Positions 32,926-45,954 of a DNA stretch of 64,000 nucleotides are shown piece after piece; the first letter of the stretch is position 1; the number at the start of each line of letters is the position of its first letter. The stretch is from Leptodactylus fallax (taxonomy: Eukaryota > Chordata > Amphibia > Anura > Leptodactylidae): positions 5,128,001 through 5,192,000 of the forward strand of contig CAMRHE010000076.1 in assembly GCA_947044405.1 (NCBI GenBank), read 5' to 3'. The notes below the pieces were generated by a model. The model was not told the DNA's origin. It ran no database searches and saw nothing but the letters and a program-made list of their open reading frames with translations. Made by a program: the position numbers and the translations under genes.

Positions 32926-35900
32926 ATCCTTAAGCTGCCCATACACAAAGGGGGATTTATTAAGATTGACGTTTACTACACTAGTCCCAAATGGCGCACC
33001 TGAATTATCCAGAGTCTCCAGTCTCTTAATAAATCAGACTCATGCCCATGAAGGGAATTCTATGCCAGTCAGGAGCTGATGTAGATTTCCCATATAACTC
33101 ACACCCGTGTTCCCTAGTTCTGCAAGCGAGGTACAGAATGGGGAATGTGGTACAGCTTTGATGCAAGAAAGGGTCATGGGCCAAAGATGTTTCATATTAT
33201 CACCCATTCCATAAAACTGCTATGGATAGGTTGATAAATTCCCTCTATTATATTGGCCCAATGAACCAACTTTGGCAGGATGAAGCAACCATCTAATGTG
33301 TATGGATGTGTCCCAACTCTCCAAAGATGGCAGATAAAAATTCAGGCATGGTGAATTTCAATATGGCTGATCCTTTTGGCTTTTCGAGCTGAGTGGATGT
33401 GTGTGGGTGCAGGTACAGAGGAATAACTGTTGACTGAATGAATGGTTGACTGATAGCTATGGCCAGATTTACTAGGTATACTGTATAAGCCTCTTACGTC
33501 TCTGCTGGTCTGCTAGTATGGATCAGCTAAAAAACTCAATGAGGTTCCTGAATAAGTACCTAAAGTCTTGTATAGACCACTTTTAAGATGACTACATCTT
33601 CTTCAAGTTGCCCCCATGAAAACTAAGTCCAGGCCATGGACAGTCCCCATCCAATTTTCACATATACTGCTCTCTGGGCTTTGTATCCTACAGATGTAGC
33701 AAACATTAACTTGACCCTTAACAACACTGTGGTAATTCCGTTCTTCTAATGGGTTTCGATGGCTGTTTTTGTCTTCTGTGATAAGAAGACTGCAGAAAGT
33801 CAAGTTAAATACTGTTCCAACTGTGCATACAAGTTATCCCCCAGTACAAGGGATGCAACGTTAACCTTTTTGCTGACCAACACAGCCTAATTCATTATCT
33901 TTTAGTGATATGCTTTACAACACAGTCATGGCCATAGGCAGCAATAGTTTGGCGCAGACTCATTGAGGTTTATGAGAGAGTTTTCTAGACAGGCTCTCTG
34001 TAGAGAGGCGGAATAGATAAGATGTGAAATCATCTATTGTCAAAAGTGGATGCAATAATGGGCCATTGGGGTTATCTATAGAGATCTTATCCTCTATGTC
34101 AATTCTGTCTGTGATGTAAGTGGGGATAACTGCTGCAAAGAAAATACAAAATTTGCAAGTGTCAATCTTCTATTTGGCTTAGTGGCCAGAGTGAAAATTG
34201 CAGGATATTGTACTTTTTTAAATATAGAAAGAGAACATGCTCTCTCTTTGTCTGTTTTGACGGGTATAAAAATAGATATATGAATAAACCCATAGACATT
34301 CATGGATCTTAAAAGAGCCTTGTGATGTTCATGTGAATAGACCAAAACAAACTGACATGTTTGTTTTTCACAGATGTTAGGACTGTGAAAAAATGGAATA
34401 GTCGTGTGTGTATAAGGCCTAATAAAATTAATAGAGGATTGCTTACTCTATCTATATAATATGTTTGGTTGGGAATGAACTCCCATGCTTTTACAAGATT
34501 CTGCTTTTTTTCCCAAAGTCTATGGATAAATATGAAGACAAGTTTTTATTATATTCTTATTATTATTCTTTTATTTAATTGTTGACTTGATATCTAAGAA
34601 AACTTGGCTTTTGTTTCTATGTCAGCGTCTCCTCTCTCAATCTGTTTTCTGTAAAGTCGTTTCGCTGTACGGATTTTCGATGCCACAGATACAGAGTGAT
34701 GAGTAAGCATCGGAACTCATAACCTGAAAGGAATAAATATGATCATGGGAGAGAATAGTATTTTTTAGATAATCATCTTTATATTTTCCAAGACAGGAAA
34801 CAAATAATAGAGCAGAGAAATATCAGGAAATATCAGGAAATTCATTCATCTGTTTTGGTCATTTCCTGCAGGCGTTCCCAGTGCTCTTATTTTCAGAGGT
34901 CTAAGACTTTTGCTGTTGTTTTAACCCCCTTGCAGCATTCTATTTCCCCTCTTAAGTAAATATTGTTTAGGATTACTCACCGCCGACACAGTTTTGGGCC
35001 ATATTTTCTCTAGTCTAGTTATTAATGCACAATTTTTGATTTGTTTAGATGAACAATAGCTTAACAGACCAAAGTTGGGCTACTTGGACTGTGGGTGCAG
35101 TGGATTGATTTGTTACACTTGTATTATTGGGTTATGTGTATGCTGCAATTATTCCGTATTTAGAAAATAAGTAAATATTTTATTTTTATTTTACCTTAAT
35201 TTATTTATTTATTTATTCATTTTACATTTGTTCTTTACATTATTGTAATTTTATTTTTACATAATTGTTACATTAAATAATAATAGTTTCCATGCTGTAG
35301 GGATGTGCCGAAATACAATCTACAATAATCCTGCGGCCACTACAATGCCATCTGAACAGCTTCTACCTTCATGACTTCATCTTCTTCCTTTTCCCTTGTA
35401 GATTATAACCCGTGGGCAGGGTCCGTCCTCCCACCATATCAGTTCAGTCATTTACAGGTAGTTACTTTACTGTATATTTATTGTACTTGCTTTTGTACTA
35501 TGTATGTAAACACTTTTCATATGCACAGTGCCTTGCAATGAATGGCACACTAAAAAGAATAATAATAATTAATAATAATAATAATCTATTGGTCCTCTGG
35601 ATTTTAATGGTTTTAGACTAAATATATAGAACTATGCACTTGCCTTCTTAGGCCGGTAGCACATGACCGTGTGCTACCCGCCGGCTGTGATTGAACATCA
35701 TGATGTCATCCATGTGCTGTTGCTTTCATGGCCCCATTCATTCAATGAACAGGAGCCGCAGGAGCACGGCCACAAAATCGGACAGGAATAGGACCTGTCC
35801 TGAGATTTGTGGCCCGGACTGTCAGATAGCACATGGGACCGTGTAATTCATGGGCATGTACATGGGCAGACAAAAATAATTGGTCATTGTGCTATCCGGG

Positions 35901-36104
35901 AAAAACCCAGATAGCACACTGAACCACGCCACGGTTGTCTTATACTGTGATCATATTGTAGCAATTTTTGGGATTGGCGTTTCTGTCAATATTAAGCATA
36001 CTCTAAATATTGTGTATTTTTCCGACATTTTTCCCCATAGGATCTATCAGGTCCATTCTCCCTTCTCTTACAGATGTTTTAGTCTGTATTGATTTTACAA
36101 TGGT
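32926..36104. other. No gene recognised
   Basis: A long stretch with small frames only. It holds AT-rich low-complexity DNA at 35150-35290, an ATA array at 35560-35585 and MITE-like fragments near 34190-34430 and 35650-35930 (mirrored GTGCTATC and GATAGCAC words). No coding domains. Confidence 0.45.
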
Positions 36105-36105
36105 A

Positions 36106-36155
<50 letters not shown>
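36105..36155. repeat. ATT trinucleotide microsatellite
   Basis: About 16 ATT units followed by mirrored ATAATAATA words to about 36180. Confidence 0.95.
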
Positions 36156-36356
36156 TATAATAATAATATAATAGTATAATAGTAATTGTTACTATTTAGT
36201 TATTTGCAATTATTTTATTTATATTTAGTCACTTATTTCCATAATATTTTACCTGCTCAATGCAATATATTTTTCCTTAGATTTTGTTAGAAATTGCTGA
36301 TTATTATTATTGTTGTTATTAGTAGTAGTAGTGGTTGAGAAAGAATATACAGAATA

Positions 36357-36553
36357 AGGCCCGTTTCTCATGGGTTTCTGTTTGGGGAGCCCGCTTGAGG
36401 ACCACCCGAATGGAAGCCTATACACATAAAAAAGCAGTTTACCCGGGAAACCCGCGGACCCCATAGACTATAATGGGGTCTGTGTGGTTTCCACTCGGTT
36501 TTCGCACGAAACATGCAGAAACATCTGAACACAGATGTGAACAGGGTCTAATT
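36357..36553. repeat. Half copy of the 27121 foldback family
   Basis: It contains CTATACACATAAAAAAGC, TTTACCCGGGAAACCC, ACTATAATGGGG and GTGTGGTTTCC, and ends CACAGATGTGAACAGGG. Confidence 0.8.
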
Positions 36554-37023
36554 CAGGATAATAATAATTATTATTATTGTTATTATTAATGACCTTGAGT
36601 AAAATGAATAATTGAAAATCTGAAATAACAAATATTTATGGAATCATTTATAATAAATCTAACAATAACAATATAATGTTAATGCAACATAAGGCTATCA
36701 GTTCATTACTCTAGTGATCCATTACTGTAACTGACTATGAGGCAGTGACTTCTATGCACACGGCCGAGTTCAGTCCTTTCCCGTGTTCACAGGTATGTAC
36801 GTGTACTATGGGGACTGGATTTGCTATTATAATGATCTTGTCTTCTAGCCCCCTAGTATAGGTAACTAACTACCTTAGAGCATGAGGGTGGAGGGAGGAG
36901 GAGGGACTTGGGTGCTCATTGCAGTCACATGACCCAGAGTTGGAACCAGCCAGGGAAAACCAAGGTATCTCATTACTGGCGTTGCAGTTTCTGTGGGCTC
37001 AGTAATGATACATAACATATTCA

Positions 37024-37252
37024 TGGTGGCTCAGTGGTTAGCACTGTTGCCTTGCAGCGCTGGAGTCCTGGGTTAGAATCTGACCAAGGACATCTGCATG
37101 GAATTTCTGTTCTCTCCCTGTGTTTGAGTGGCTTTTGCTGGGTACTCCAAAGACTTATCGATAGGAAATGTAGACTGTGAGCCTTATATGGGACAATGTC
37201 TGTAAAGCGCTGCGGAATATGTTAGTGCTATATAAATAAGTTAATAATCAAC
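37024..37252 (+). repeat. tRNA-derived SINE
   Basis: Same family as 28792-29040: GGTGGCTCAGTGGTTAGCAC (A-box side), GGTTAGAATCT (mutated B box), TCCAAAGACTTATCGAT and AAAGCGCTGCGGAATATG, with an AT-rich ATAAATAAGTTAATAATC tail. Confidence 0.85.
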
Positions 37253-37859
37253 CAATGTTTCACTTAGTTGGAAGAGAAAGCACCAAGAGCAGCTTCATCG
37301 CTGTGTGATACCAGCCTTAGACTGCTCCACTGTCTGCCGCAATGTGCTACAACGTGTTTTTTGCTGTTGGATTCATGCGGAATCTTACAGAAAAAAAAAA
37401 CACTCCTTGCGTTTCTGGAAGATTGTAAGATTGTACAGAGCTGTAATACGTTCCTGTGTATGAGACCTCGTGTCCGGGTTCACAAGCTTGAAACATTAAT
37501 ACTTGCGGTTAGTAAGCGACCAAGCATCACTTGGTTTCCAAAGCAACCATCTACGTTTCACCATTTCTCTTGTTCATTGCAAAGCACAGATGAATAAGAA
37601 CTCATACAACATCTCCGTTCTGTGACTCTTATCTCTGTCCTGTTAAGTAAAAAAAATTCCCCAGCAATTAGTAGAAAAGCAGATCAGTAGGAACTAGATA
37701 CACTGACTAGAAGGCAAGTTATAATATTAAAAGAAAAAGAAATGCAACATCATGGTCATATATATTCTATGTATTTATTTTTTCTATCTACTTTATATGT
37801 TTCTGTCGTCTATATCTTTCTACCTCGTATCTACTTTCTATCATCTATTTATTTTCTAT
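37253..37859. other. No gene recognised
   Basis: A 109-codon open frame at 37268-37597 shows no recognisable domain and no supporting context. It is left unannotated as a gene. Confidence 0.4.
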
Positions 37860-38042
37860 TATCTATCATATCTATCTATCTATGTATCATCTAATATCTT
37901 TTTCATATCTATGTATCGATCAATCTATCTCATGTTTATCCTTTATCTATTTTTTCTATTATCCATATTTATCTATTATCTATCTGTTTATCTACCCATT
38001 GATTTATTTATCTATTGATCTACCTGTCTAATATATATCTAA

Positions 38043-38089
<47 letters not shown>

Positions 38090-38161
38090 TCCATATCTAT
38101 CATTGCTCCTTTATTTAACCATCTACAGCATTCATTATCTATTATATTTCTCATATCTATC

Positions 38162-38216
<55 letters not shown>

Positions 38217-38217
38217 A
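37860..38217. repeat. TATC (GATA) microsatellite, compound
   Basis: Two long perfect TATC blocks (38046-38090 and 38162-38215) sit in a degenerate TATC/TATT-rich region that starts near 37760. The Ile/Tyr/Leu/Ser frames are artefacts. Confidence 0.95.
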
Positions 38218-39529
38218 TTTCAATGTCAGAAACAGAAACTAATGAATTCCTTAAAAGAATCTGTGGCCAGTCAGTGAGCTTCTGACAATTTTTTAGACAG
38301 ATAGGCAGGCATTGAATTTTTGCCTGGAATAAAGCAGAGGCGCTGCGCTCGGGTAAGTCAGATACAGTGGGCTGTTTGATGAGTATTCCGTACAGCTGTG
38401 TTATTATGAGACATCCAAGAGGAGACAAATGAATGTTTAAACAGACAAAGCAAACTGTCTTTAAACAATGAAAACAGGGGCGTAATTAAAGTTCTTATTG
38501 AGAAAACAACGAGGTAATTGTAAATATCTTCCAAAGAGTTGGAAATTGCCACTGAGAGAGGAAAAGAACACCACCCCAAGGAGGTCCAAATGTTAGATTT
38601 ACATATGCGTGCCAAGGAGGCGAGCTTGACTCTGCAAAGACGTAAACACAGTTATAATCTGCTTTTTGCATTACAGAAACAGAATTTTTATTTTTGGATG
38701 GATCCCAGAATTGTTATGCTTTTTTCTTCCTCCCAAGGAGGAATGAGAGTATGAAGGTTATTTGCACAAACCATATCCCCTTCCATATTGCTTTCTTATC
38801 CAAAAAGATGAATGGATCCCAGCAGGGGGAAAGAAAAACTTTACCTAGTTCTCACTGCTGTTTTTGATGTTTTTTTTATAGTCCTAAACTCAGAGCAAAC
38901 ACAATGGGCCCCCCACTCATCCCTACACAATGCTGATCTCATTCCCACTTACGATATTTATAAAAAATGTAGCTGGAGGTTCTCAAAACTGGCCATATGA
39001 GGGATATAATGGTGATCATGGGGCATATTTTTTTGGTTTTTCTGATCCCCTCATTGGACAACACTACAGTCAGTTTCTCTATCAGCGAATAATCATCGAC
39101 TACGCAGCAAGCAAAGAAGTTTGTTGACCCAAAATGCTTTTTCACACTAACAATTTTTCTGTCCATGTGTTCTCCCTGAAAAGAACGGATAGCACACTGG
39201 CCCATTATACGGGATGGAGACATTCACACATCACACATCCGTTTTATTTCACTGGTAGAGACACTGAGAAAAAAATCATGAAATGCACTATTTATTTTTT
39301 TCCAGTGGTCTCTCACCCATGTAAGTTTATGGATCCATTTCATCCGTTTTCACAAATTTATTCCTAGTTGATGCTGAAAAATAAAGACGGTATCTCACAC
39401 CAGCCTGAGATATGATTAAGACTGTTGCACAGAACGCCAGTCTTAAAAAATTCCCACCAATGTGTGTCCAGCCTAAGATGTATGGCCAACTATGACTTAT
39501 CCTTTCTTTCCAAATGTAATCTGAACAAA
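38218..39529. other. No gene recognised
   Basis: No supported gene or RNA. Confidence 0.45.
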
Positions 39530-40078
39530 ATTAGTAACATAGTAACACAGCAGATGAGGATGGATGAAGACACAGGTCCATCAAGTCCATCCTATAACTC
39601 TACAGTGTTGATCTGGAGGAAGACAAAAACCCCAAAAGGCTGATGCCAATTACCCCATGTCACGGGAAAAAATTTACTCAAAATCTGGCAATCAATATAG
39701 AACCCTGTATCAACTTGTCCTTACCAAAAATCTAAAACTCGTAACCAGTAATATTTTTCTATTCAAGAAAGGCGTCCAGGCCCTTTTTGAACTTGCAGAA
39801 TGAGTTCTACAGCCTCACTGCTCTTACTGTAAAGAATCCCTGTCTATGATGCTGGTGAAATGTTCTCTCCTCTAGTCATAGAGGATGTCCCCTTGTCACC
39901 GTCACCGGGTAGGAGTAAAAAGATCATTAGAAAGGTCTTTGTGCTGCCCCTCATGTATTTGTACATTGTTATTAGATCTCCCTGTAGCTGTTTTTTTTTT
40001 CTAAACTGAATAACCCCAAATTTGTTAATCTCCATAGTCCAATCCATTCCTCATATTATCTCGGTCACCCCTCTCTGC
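39530..40078. repeat. Dispersed repeat of unassigned class
   Basis: It begins AGTAACATAGTAACACAGC and contains GGTCCATCAAGTCCATCC. The opening words resemble a widespread amphibian interspersed repeat known to me by sequence but not by class. No inverted ends and no coding frame were found. Confidence 0.45.
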
Positions 40079-40082
40079 ACAC

Positions 40083-40345
40083 TGGTTTGGAAAAAACTGG
40101 ATTCGAACCAAACTTTGTCAAAAATGTTGGGTTTGATCCAAAGCCAAAACTCTTGAAGTTTATCACCCACGAATCACTATTATACTCTGGTATCTTCACA
40201 GACCCAGAGTCCAGGAGAGGTTAGTGAGGTGGGTATAAGTGTCTATTATGTTTCCACTCAACCCCTGGGCCTCTTTACTTTACGGTCTAAAGACCCCAAA
40301 GTATAATAATATCACTTCCAATTGGAGCCAAACAATCGAAACAGG
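40083..40345. mobile_element. Palindromic hAT-like element, partial
   Basis: It carries GGATTCGAACCAAAC, TATACTCTGGTATCTTCACA and, further on, AAAGACCCCAAAGTATAATA. This is the mirrored hairpin typical of the family at 45470, 54254 and 56040. Confidence 0.65.
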
Positions 40346-41567
40346 CAGACGAATCTCACGAATATTTGCAAATTGACTCTTCCAAGTCTCACGCATCTCC
40401 ACCGACTACAAGATTTTCCTGGAACAACCTACAACTGTCCAACAAACGGATCATCATTATATTGGTTTGTTTTCCTTGTTCCATCTTCATTGTTAGACAT
40501 CAACTTGTAGCGTATAAAAAAAAAAAAAATCGCTGCAAACCATATATTGGCGGACCACATGGAGACATGTCTCTTTCCGAGCGCTTCCTTAGAGTCATGT
40601 ATCCTCTTACTGCACAGTCCCGGATCACTGTGAGGTCCCAAATCACAGGATTAATGTGTCCAGGAGCAGACCTCTGATGCTTCCACTATGAAGAGCTCCT
40701 TGCTAATTTCTCTTTAAGACACCGGCTTAATTGCATTTTAAACAAATGGGCTTCGTTGCCGGCCAACTTCTAAATGAGATAACAGCACTGTTCACTCTCC
40801 AGCAGTGATGAGTGCTTAGCAGTGGAGTCAGAACTCTACTCAATAACTGGTTTAATCTCGCACCAGCAGATTTACTGCGGTATAAACTGCCACTGAGCTC
40901 ATAATTAGTAAAAAAAAAATAAAAATGATGCTACTAAATATTATTTTCCGAACAGCAGGCTTTGTTTTTAATGTACGATGTCAGGCCCGTTCTTTGTGTG
41001 TTTATTGATTTTATGTATGATATTGGGAATTTACTCTTCGATGTGATATCGAATTGTTTATATGGAACATCAGCTGTGAGATAGCCATCCGGCGGTAGAC
41101 GCAGGGTTCATCATTCCGAGACATAATAAAAGCATTGAGATGGGAGATGAAAGTTATCTGTTCGAGTCCATGTCTCGAAACTTTTTACTGTAATCATTGT
41201 AATGGCAAAAAAGCGTACTTCCTTAAAGGGGTTGTGCAGAAAAACATTCCAAAAAGACCTGTCTACGGGTTGTATTGTACAGCTAGTGAGGAGCCATTCA
41301 CACAGCAGAATCTGCCAATGATTTTGAAGTGGATTCTGCTATAAAATCAGCAGCAGATTTCACTCTGATTCTGGCTACCATTTTTTTCAATGGTGGCAGA
41401 GGTCGGAGCAGGACACTCAAAAAATAAGTGTCCTGCTTTAGTTGCAGAGTTCGTAGCACAAGACAACCCATGAAAATGAAGAGCAGTCTGATGTGGATGT
41501 TCGCTTCAAATTCCTCTTCATTTTCCCAAGTACTCACAAGGCCCTTAGGGGGTAATCCCTACCAACC
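40346..41567. other. No gene recognised
   Basis: Open frames up to 103 codons without domains. 40700-41130 looks single-copy. Confidence 0.4.
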
Positions 41568-41880
41568 TTAAAGGGGTTATTTGGGGAACAGTAAAGTGTA
41601 CAATGCCCTGGTCCCCCAAATCCTCTTTTATTACCTTTGTAGAGGGCAGCTGGGGAGACCTGATCTCTTGTTTTTTGCTATACTTCAGCTGTCTCTGGCA
41701 CTCCTATTGAAATTAATGGGGCAGCGCATGCGCTGTCTGACCACAGCTCCATTCAAAACGGGTACAGAAGTCACAGTTCTCCTGAACAGTAGGGATCTGA
41801 GTGGTTGGATTCCCACTGATCTGCAAGTTATCTCCAATCCTATGGATAGGAAAAACTTGCTTTGATGGGAACCCCTTTAA
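41568..41880. mobile_element. T2-like MITE
   Basis: Starts TTAAAGGGGTTATTTGG and ends AACCCCTTTAA, a good match to the TTAAAGG termini with TTAA target described for Xenopus T2 MITEs. The interior has GCGCATGCGC and TATGGATAGGA words and no gene. Confidence 0.82.
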
Positions 41881-42067
41881 GCTGAGGCTCCACGTTGTGG
41901 AAATGCAGCTTTTTTTGTTGCAGATTTTGCTGCTTTTTTTTTTTAGCCAAAGCCAGAAGTGGATTGAGGTAGAAATACAAGAGATTCGTAAATAATTCCC
42001 ATTCCTTTTGTAGCAAAATCTGCAAAAACAAAATATCTGCGTTTCTGCAACGTGGGGCCTTAGCCTT
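41879..42067. mobile_element. Foldback MITE abutting the previous one
   Basis: The left end AAGCTGAGGCTCCACGTTG is inverted at the right end (CAACGTGGGGCCTTAGCCTT), with GCAGATTTTGCTGC mirrored by GTAGCAAAATCTGC inside. It begins exactly where the T2-like MITE ends, so the two share the AA of the terminus. Confidence 0.85.
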
Positions 42068-43695
42068 AAATGACTAATTTTCTACTATCATAAATCTTCA
42101 GGCTGTGTAACATAAATCGTCTTCTCCTGTCTCCTCTGCAAAAACATCTCAATGTATCAGAGCAAGGGAGAATGATTTATGATGCACAAACCGCCAGTTC
42201 TCAAGGGAAACCAAAAAGATCAAAGAAATACTGACCATGTCCATGAATGGCAGGCACATGAATGACATCTGCGTTCAGCCTGTGCGCCGCACATGCCTCT
42301 GCGGTCCCATTCATTGAGGTCAGCGAGCAGGACCGGAAGAGGACCTGTCCTGAGTTTTGCTTCCATCTCATGGCCCCATATACTGGATCGTGAAAATACA
42401 CAGTTGTGTGTATAGGGCCATAGAAATGAAAGGGTCAGTTTGCTAGTTGTGAAAAACATGGCTAGTATACTGACTGTGCACATGAGGCCTAAGTGTGATT
42501 TATGGGCCCTGTAGCGGCTGAAACTGCTAAGACCCATATATCTATGCCACCGGGGAGGGGGTAGTCCCTTAGAGACCTGCAACCAAAGTGAGCTGTACAC
42601 TCAGTCAGGGGCCCTACTGCAACCTAGGTCGCTGGATGGGGTTAGGCTGCTACAATCTATTACCTGTAATGCAGAGATATCATACCATATAGGGTAGGTA
42701 TTGCCAACTGTATTGGTAAAATGGCCTGCTCTGCTAATCTCTTCTCCATGGTGTCTAGACTTTGGGAAATAAAGTAATTCAGGTGCATAATCCCGCTTTT
42801 GTTTTCATCCTTCCCCCTTGTGTCATACATTGCAATGGATGAGCCCCCTTTCCCAGTGTCAATATTGGTATAGCACATGGTTTTATGTAGGGTTAAGCTT
42901 CTCGCCCTCCCATACTGTTGCTAATATTTTTATATACTTTTGTGTTACTCTTTTATAGTAGGCCTGTGGTGATGTTTTTGTGTCAAGTCACAGCTGGCAG
43001 TTGGTTGAGTCAGAGAATACTGGGAGAGAAGGGGCGGACGTGCCCAGTAGGAGTCCAGAGACTGGTGCGCTGTATCATTCTCCAGCATTACAATGATTGA
43101 GGAGTTATGAGTAAAGTTGTGACCGTCTCCGGTCCACCAGAACATAATTGTCACATGTGGTTATTTTTGCCAAAGCAGAGTAAGGGCAAGAAAATAATTG
43201 TCATGTATGGTTATTTTTGCCAAAGGAGAGTGAGGGCAACTTAAGGGTTAAAGGTCAGGTCTCTGTGGTTTAATATTGCTACTAAAATAAGTACCCCCTG
43301 CTTCCCCGAGCATTTGCAAAGGTTAATTACCCGCCCCTGCTCTAGGTTTTACCCATGAGATTATATCATGAAAAAGTAGCCATAGGATAGAGGATAAATA
43401 TCTGATCGGTGTGGATCTGATCGTTGAAATATCCGCCAATCCTGAGAATGTGGTTCCTTTACGCCCCAGGCTTGACAAGTGGTGGACAGTGCTCCAATTC
43501 ACTTTGGAGCACATTGGGTGCTATACTTTGGCTACGTTCAGCAGTTCCATTGAAGTGACTGGAAGTGCCGGAGATAGCCGAGTCCTTTACTCGATCAGGC
43601 TGAATGGGCAGCAGGGTGAGGGACCCCCCGTTTTCAGTATTGGTGGGGCTCTCAGCAGTCAGGCCCCCACTGATCAGATATATCCTATAGATAAG
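42068..43695. other. MITE fragments, no gene
   Basis: A GAGGCCTAAG-ended MITE piece covers about 42330-42495. A 50-bp tandem duplication (ATAATTGTCA...) lies at about 43144-43240. A piece of a common AAAGGGG-family interior (TCTGATCGGTG and CCCACTGATCAGATAT mirrored) spans about 43400-43690. The 128-codon frame at 43411-43797 runs across these repeats and is not a gene. Confidence 0.5.
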
Positions 43696-43912
43696 TTAGG
43701 GTCACCTGAATCAAACAGTGTGCCAAGATATTGCCATTTTTGTCAAGATGCAATTGAACTTTTTGGAGCTAAGAGGGTATTGAGGCTTACATCTTGACAA
43801 CACCCTCATTGCTCCAAAGAGCTCATTTGCATATTTACAGACACAATGATATCTCAGAAGTAGAGGCACCAATTCACAAGTGGGTAACACTGTCTAATTC
43901 AGGTGACCCTAA
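43696..43912. mobile_element. Short MITE
   Basis: Inverted ends TTAGGGTCACCTGAATC and AATTCAGGTGACCCTAA, with CAGTGT mirrored inside. It is a 217-bp element with no gene. Confidence 0.85.
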
Positions 43913-43984
43913 CCTATTTCTCTGCATACTGAGTTGATATGCTGGGCTCTGGTGACAGACTCCCTCAAAAAATGGAGTTAGGGT

Positions 43985-43986
<2 letters not shown>

Positions 43987-44042
<56 letters not shown>

Positions 44043-44044
44043 TA
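43987..44044. repeat. AT dinucleotide microsatellite
   Basis: About 25 AT units, preceded by a T run. Confidence 0.97.
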
Positions 44045-45469
44045 GCTCCAAATTCCAAAATCCCTATGTAAATATAAGGAGAAATTCCTATCTTCTCTTA
44101 CCTATTGATCTCACACATACAATACTTTTTTATCCCTCTCCCTAGAGGTGGCCGAATGTCATTTATTGCTGTGACTATGCAGGAGATATGAAGATATAAT
44201 AAGTTATTAAACAGCACAGAATTTGGACATAAAACAATGATAAAAGGTGAAGATTCACTATAATATGATTTTTTTTTTTGCCATCCGTCATTTAATTCCA
44301 TCACTTCTATTGACCTTGATCTATCGATCATCTCACATGAGATGTCCCTTCCATGGCGGCTCCCTCGGTTTTACGTAAAGTACGTTTGACTTTCAGATTG
44401 TCACGTTTCTGTTTATATTGTTAAAACAGTTTACTATATTTATTACAAGCAATGTTCCATGTGTTTCCCTTAATCCTCAATGCTAAATATGCATGAGCCA
44501 CACACTTTTCTTCTGCTAGATGACAGCATGGAAAGTTTCTCACAATGCAAATTCCGTTTGCTTGTGCGAGGACAACAGATGGCAGGAGAAATATTATGCT
44601 GGAAGAACAAATTTTAGAAAGCTTACTCGGAGAGTACAAGTGTAAATGTTAAAAGTCTAGCAGTAATTGAAAATCCATAAGGACTTTTGATATTTTTTTT
44701 GGTTTCAGAGCTGGTATCTTATTACGTTTTATTCTGGCCATAAAAGTTTCTTTTTGTTGACACCTGTCTGTTACGTGAAAACAAAGAATTGTTCATACGG
44801 CAGTAAATTGCCTTACAAGCGAACGCAACTTGTACAACATGGTCACAATTCTGCTCGTAACGTTCCGGGGTTGCATCCAAAGCATTTCATTAGGAGCGGC
44901 TGCTTGCTAAAGAGCCAGGGGTTTATTAGACTACCCTGAACATTCGGTTCACTCCACATATCAAACTCTTTTTAATAAAAGTCTTATTTGCCTTTTTTTA
45001 ATTAACTGGAAGCGTTGCCTGGTTGTGTAGAATAAAAAAAAAAAAAAAAAAAGAGAAATCCCGTTCTCAATGTAAATGGAGGCAAGGATATAGAGGCATA
45101 AAAATTAAAAAGGGAAGCTTCTGTGGAGGCTTTCATGAACTTTTATGGCATATCATTTATGGTGATGAGTTGGGTTTTGAACACTGAGGCCACCACCAAT
45201 CCAGGACGGTAATATTGATAATCCTTACCTTACGACCAGGGGTCTGGGGCGCAAATACCGGTGTAGCAGTGGTAGCGGCTGCTACAGGGCCCGGGACATT
45301 ACGGGGCTCCACAGGCCCCCGATGCTTTTCTTTTTATTAGGCCCTATATACTTACCAATCCCCGGGGTCCTGCTCACGGCCGCCTGCGCTTCCCATTCTG
45401 CGGAGGCGGCTGTGAGCAGTATCGGGGACTGGTAGGTAAGGCCACGGGCCAAACCCCACAATCACTGCT
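44045..45469. other. No gene recognised
   Basis: 44350-44950 looks single-copy, with no domain-bearing frame. A GC-rich segment at 45240-45440 (GGCGGCTGTGAGCAG mirrored by CTGCTCACGGCCGCC) is an imperfect hairpin, probably part of a non-autonomous element related to 53729-54159. Confidence 0.45.
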
Positions 45470-45812
45470 ATCATTATACTCAGGGGTCTTTTCCTACCCC
45501 GGAGTATAATAATCGGAGGCCCAGGGTAGGTGAGGGAACATAAAAAACAATGTACTTACCTCTCCTACGCTTCTCCAGGCTTCGGGCCTGTTTGGTGACA
45601 TCCCAGACGTCAGCCAATGTCATTTTGCGTTGCGACGCCGGCCAGATCACGTGACACCGGCCTGGTACAACATTGAAGAAAGCCGAAGTAGCAGGGAGTG
45701 GACCGGAGCGAAGAACAGGTAAGTAGCATTTTTTTAGTTTTCTATCCTCCCCTGGGTCTCCGATCATTATACTCTGGGGTCTGAAAAGACCCCAGAGTAT
45801 AATAATTGTTCA
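45470..45812. mobile_element. Palindromic hAT-like element (CTCTGGGGTCT family)
   Basis: Two copies of the family hairpin bound it: TATACTCAGGGGTCTTTTCC with CCCCGGAGTATAATAATC at the left, and TTATACTCTGGGGTCTG with AAGACCCCAGAGTATAATAA at the right. The interior has mirrored AGGCCCAGGGTAGG and CCTCCCCTGGGTCTCC, and a GTGACATC/GTCACACC pair. Non-coding. Confidence 0.8.
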
Positions 45813-45823
45813 TGGGTGGTCCA

Positions 45824-45946
45824 CAATGGGGCATAATACTGTGTGCAGGGGCCACTATGGGGCATAATACTGTGTGCAGGGGCCACTATGGGGAATAATA
45901 CTGTGTGCAGGGGCCACTATGGCACATAATAGTGTGCACAGGAATG
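45824..45946 (+). repeat. Short minisatellite, 31-bp unit, about 4 copies
   Basis: Tandem GGCCACTATGGGGCATAAT and ACTGTGTGCAGG units; the last copy is diverged. Confidence 0.9.
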
Positions 45947-45954
45947 TGTTTTTT

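Noticed and set aside
37752..38285. Tyrosine/isoleucine/serine-rich proteins
   Set aside because: Translations of TATC repeats; the same applies at 1333-1653, 3288-3617 and 50298-50742.
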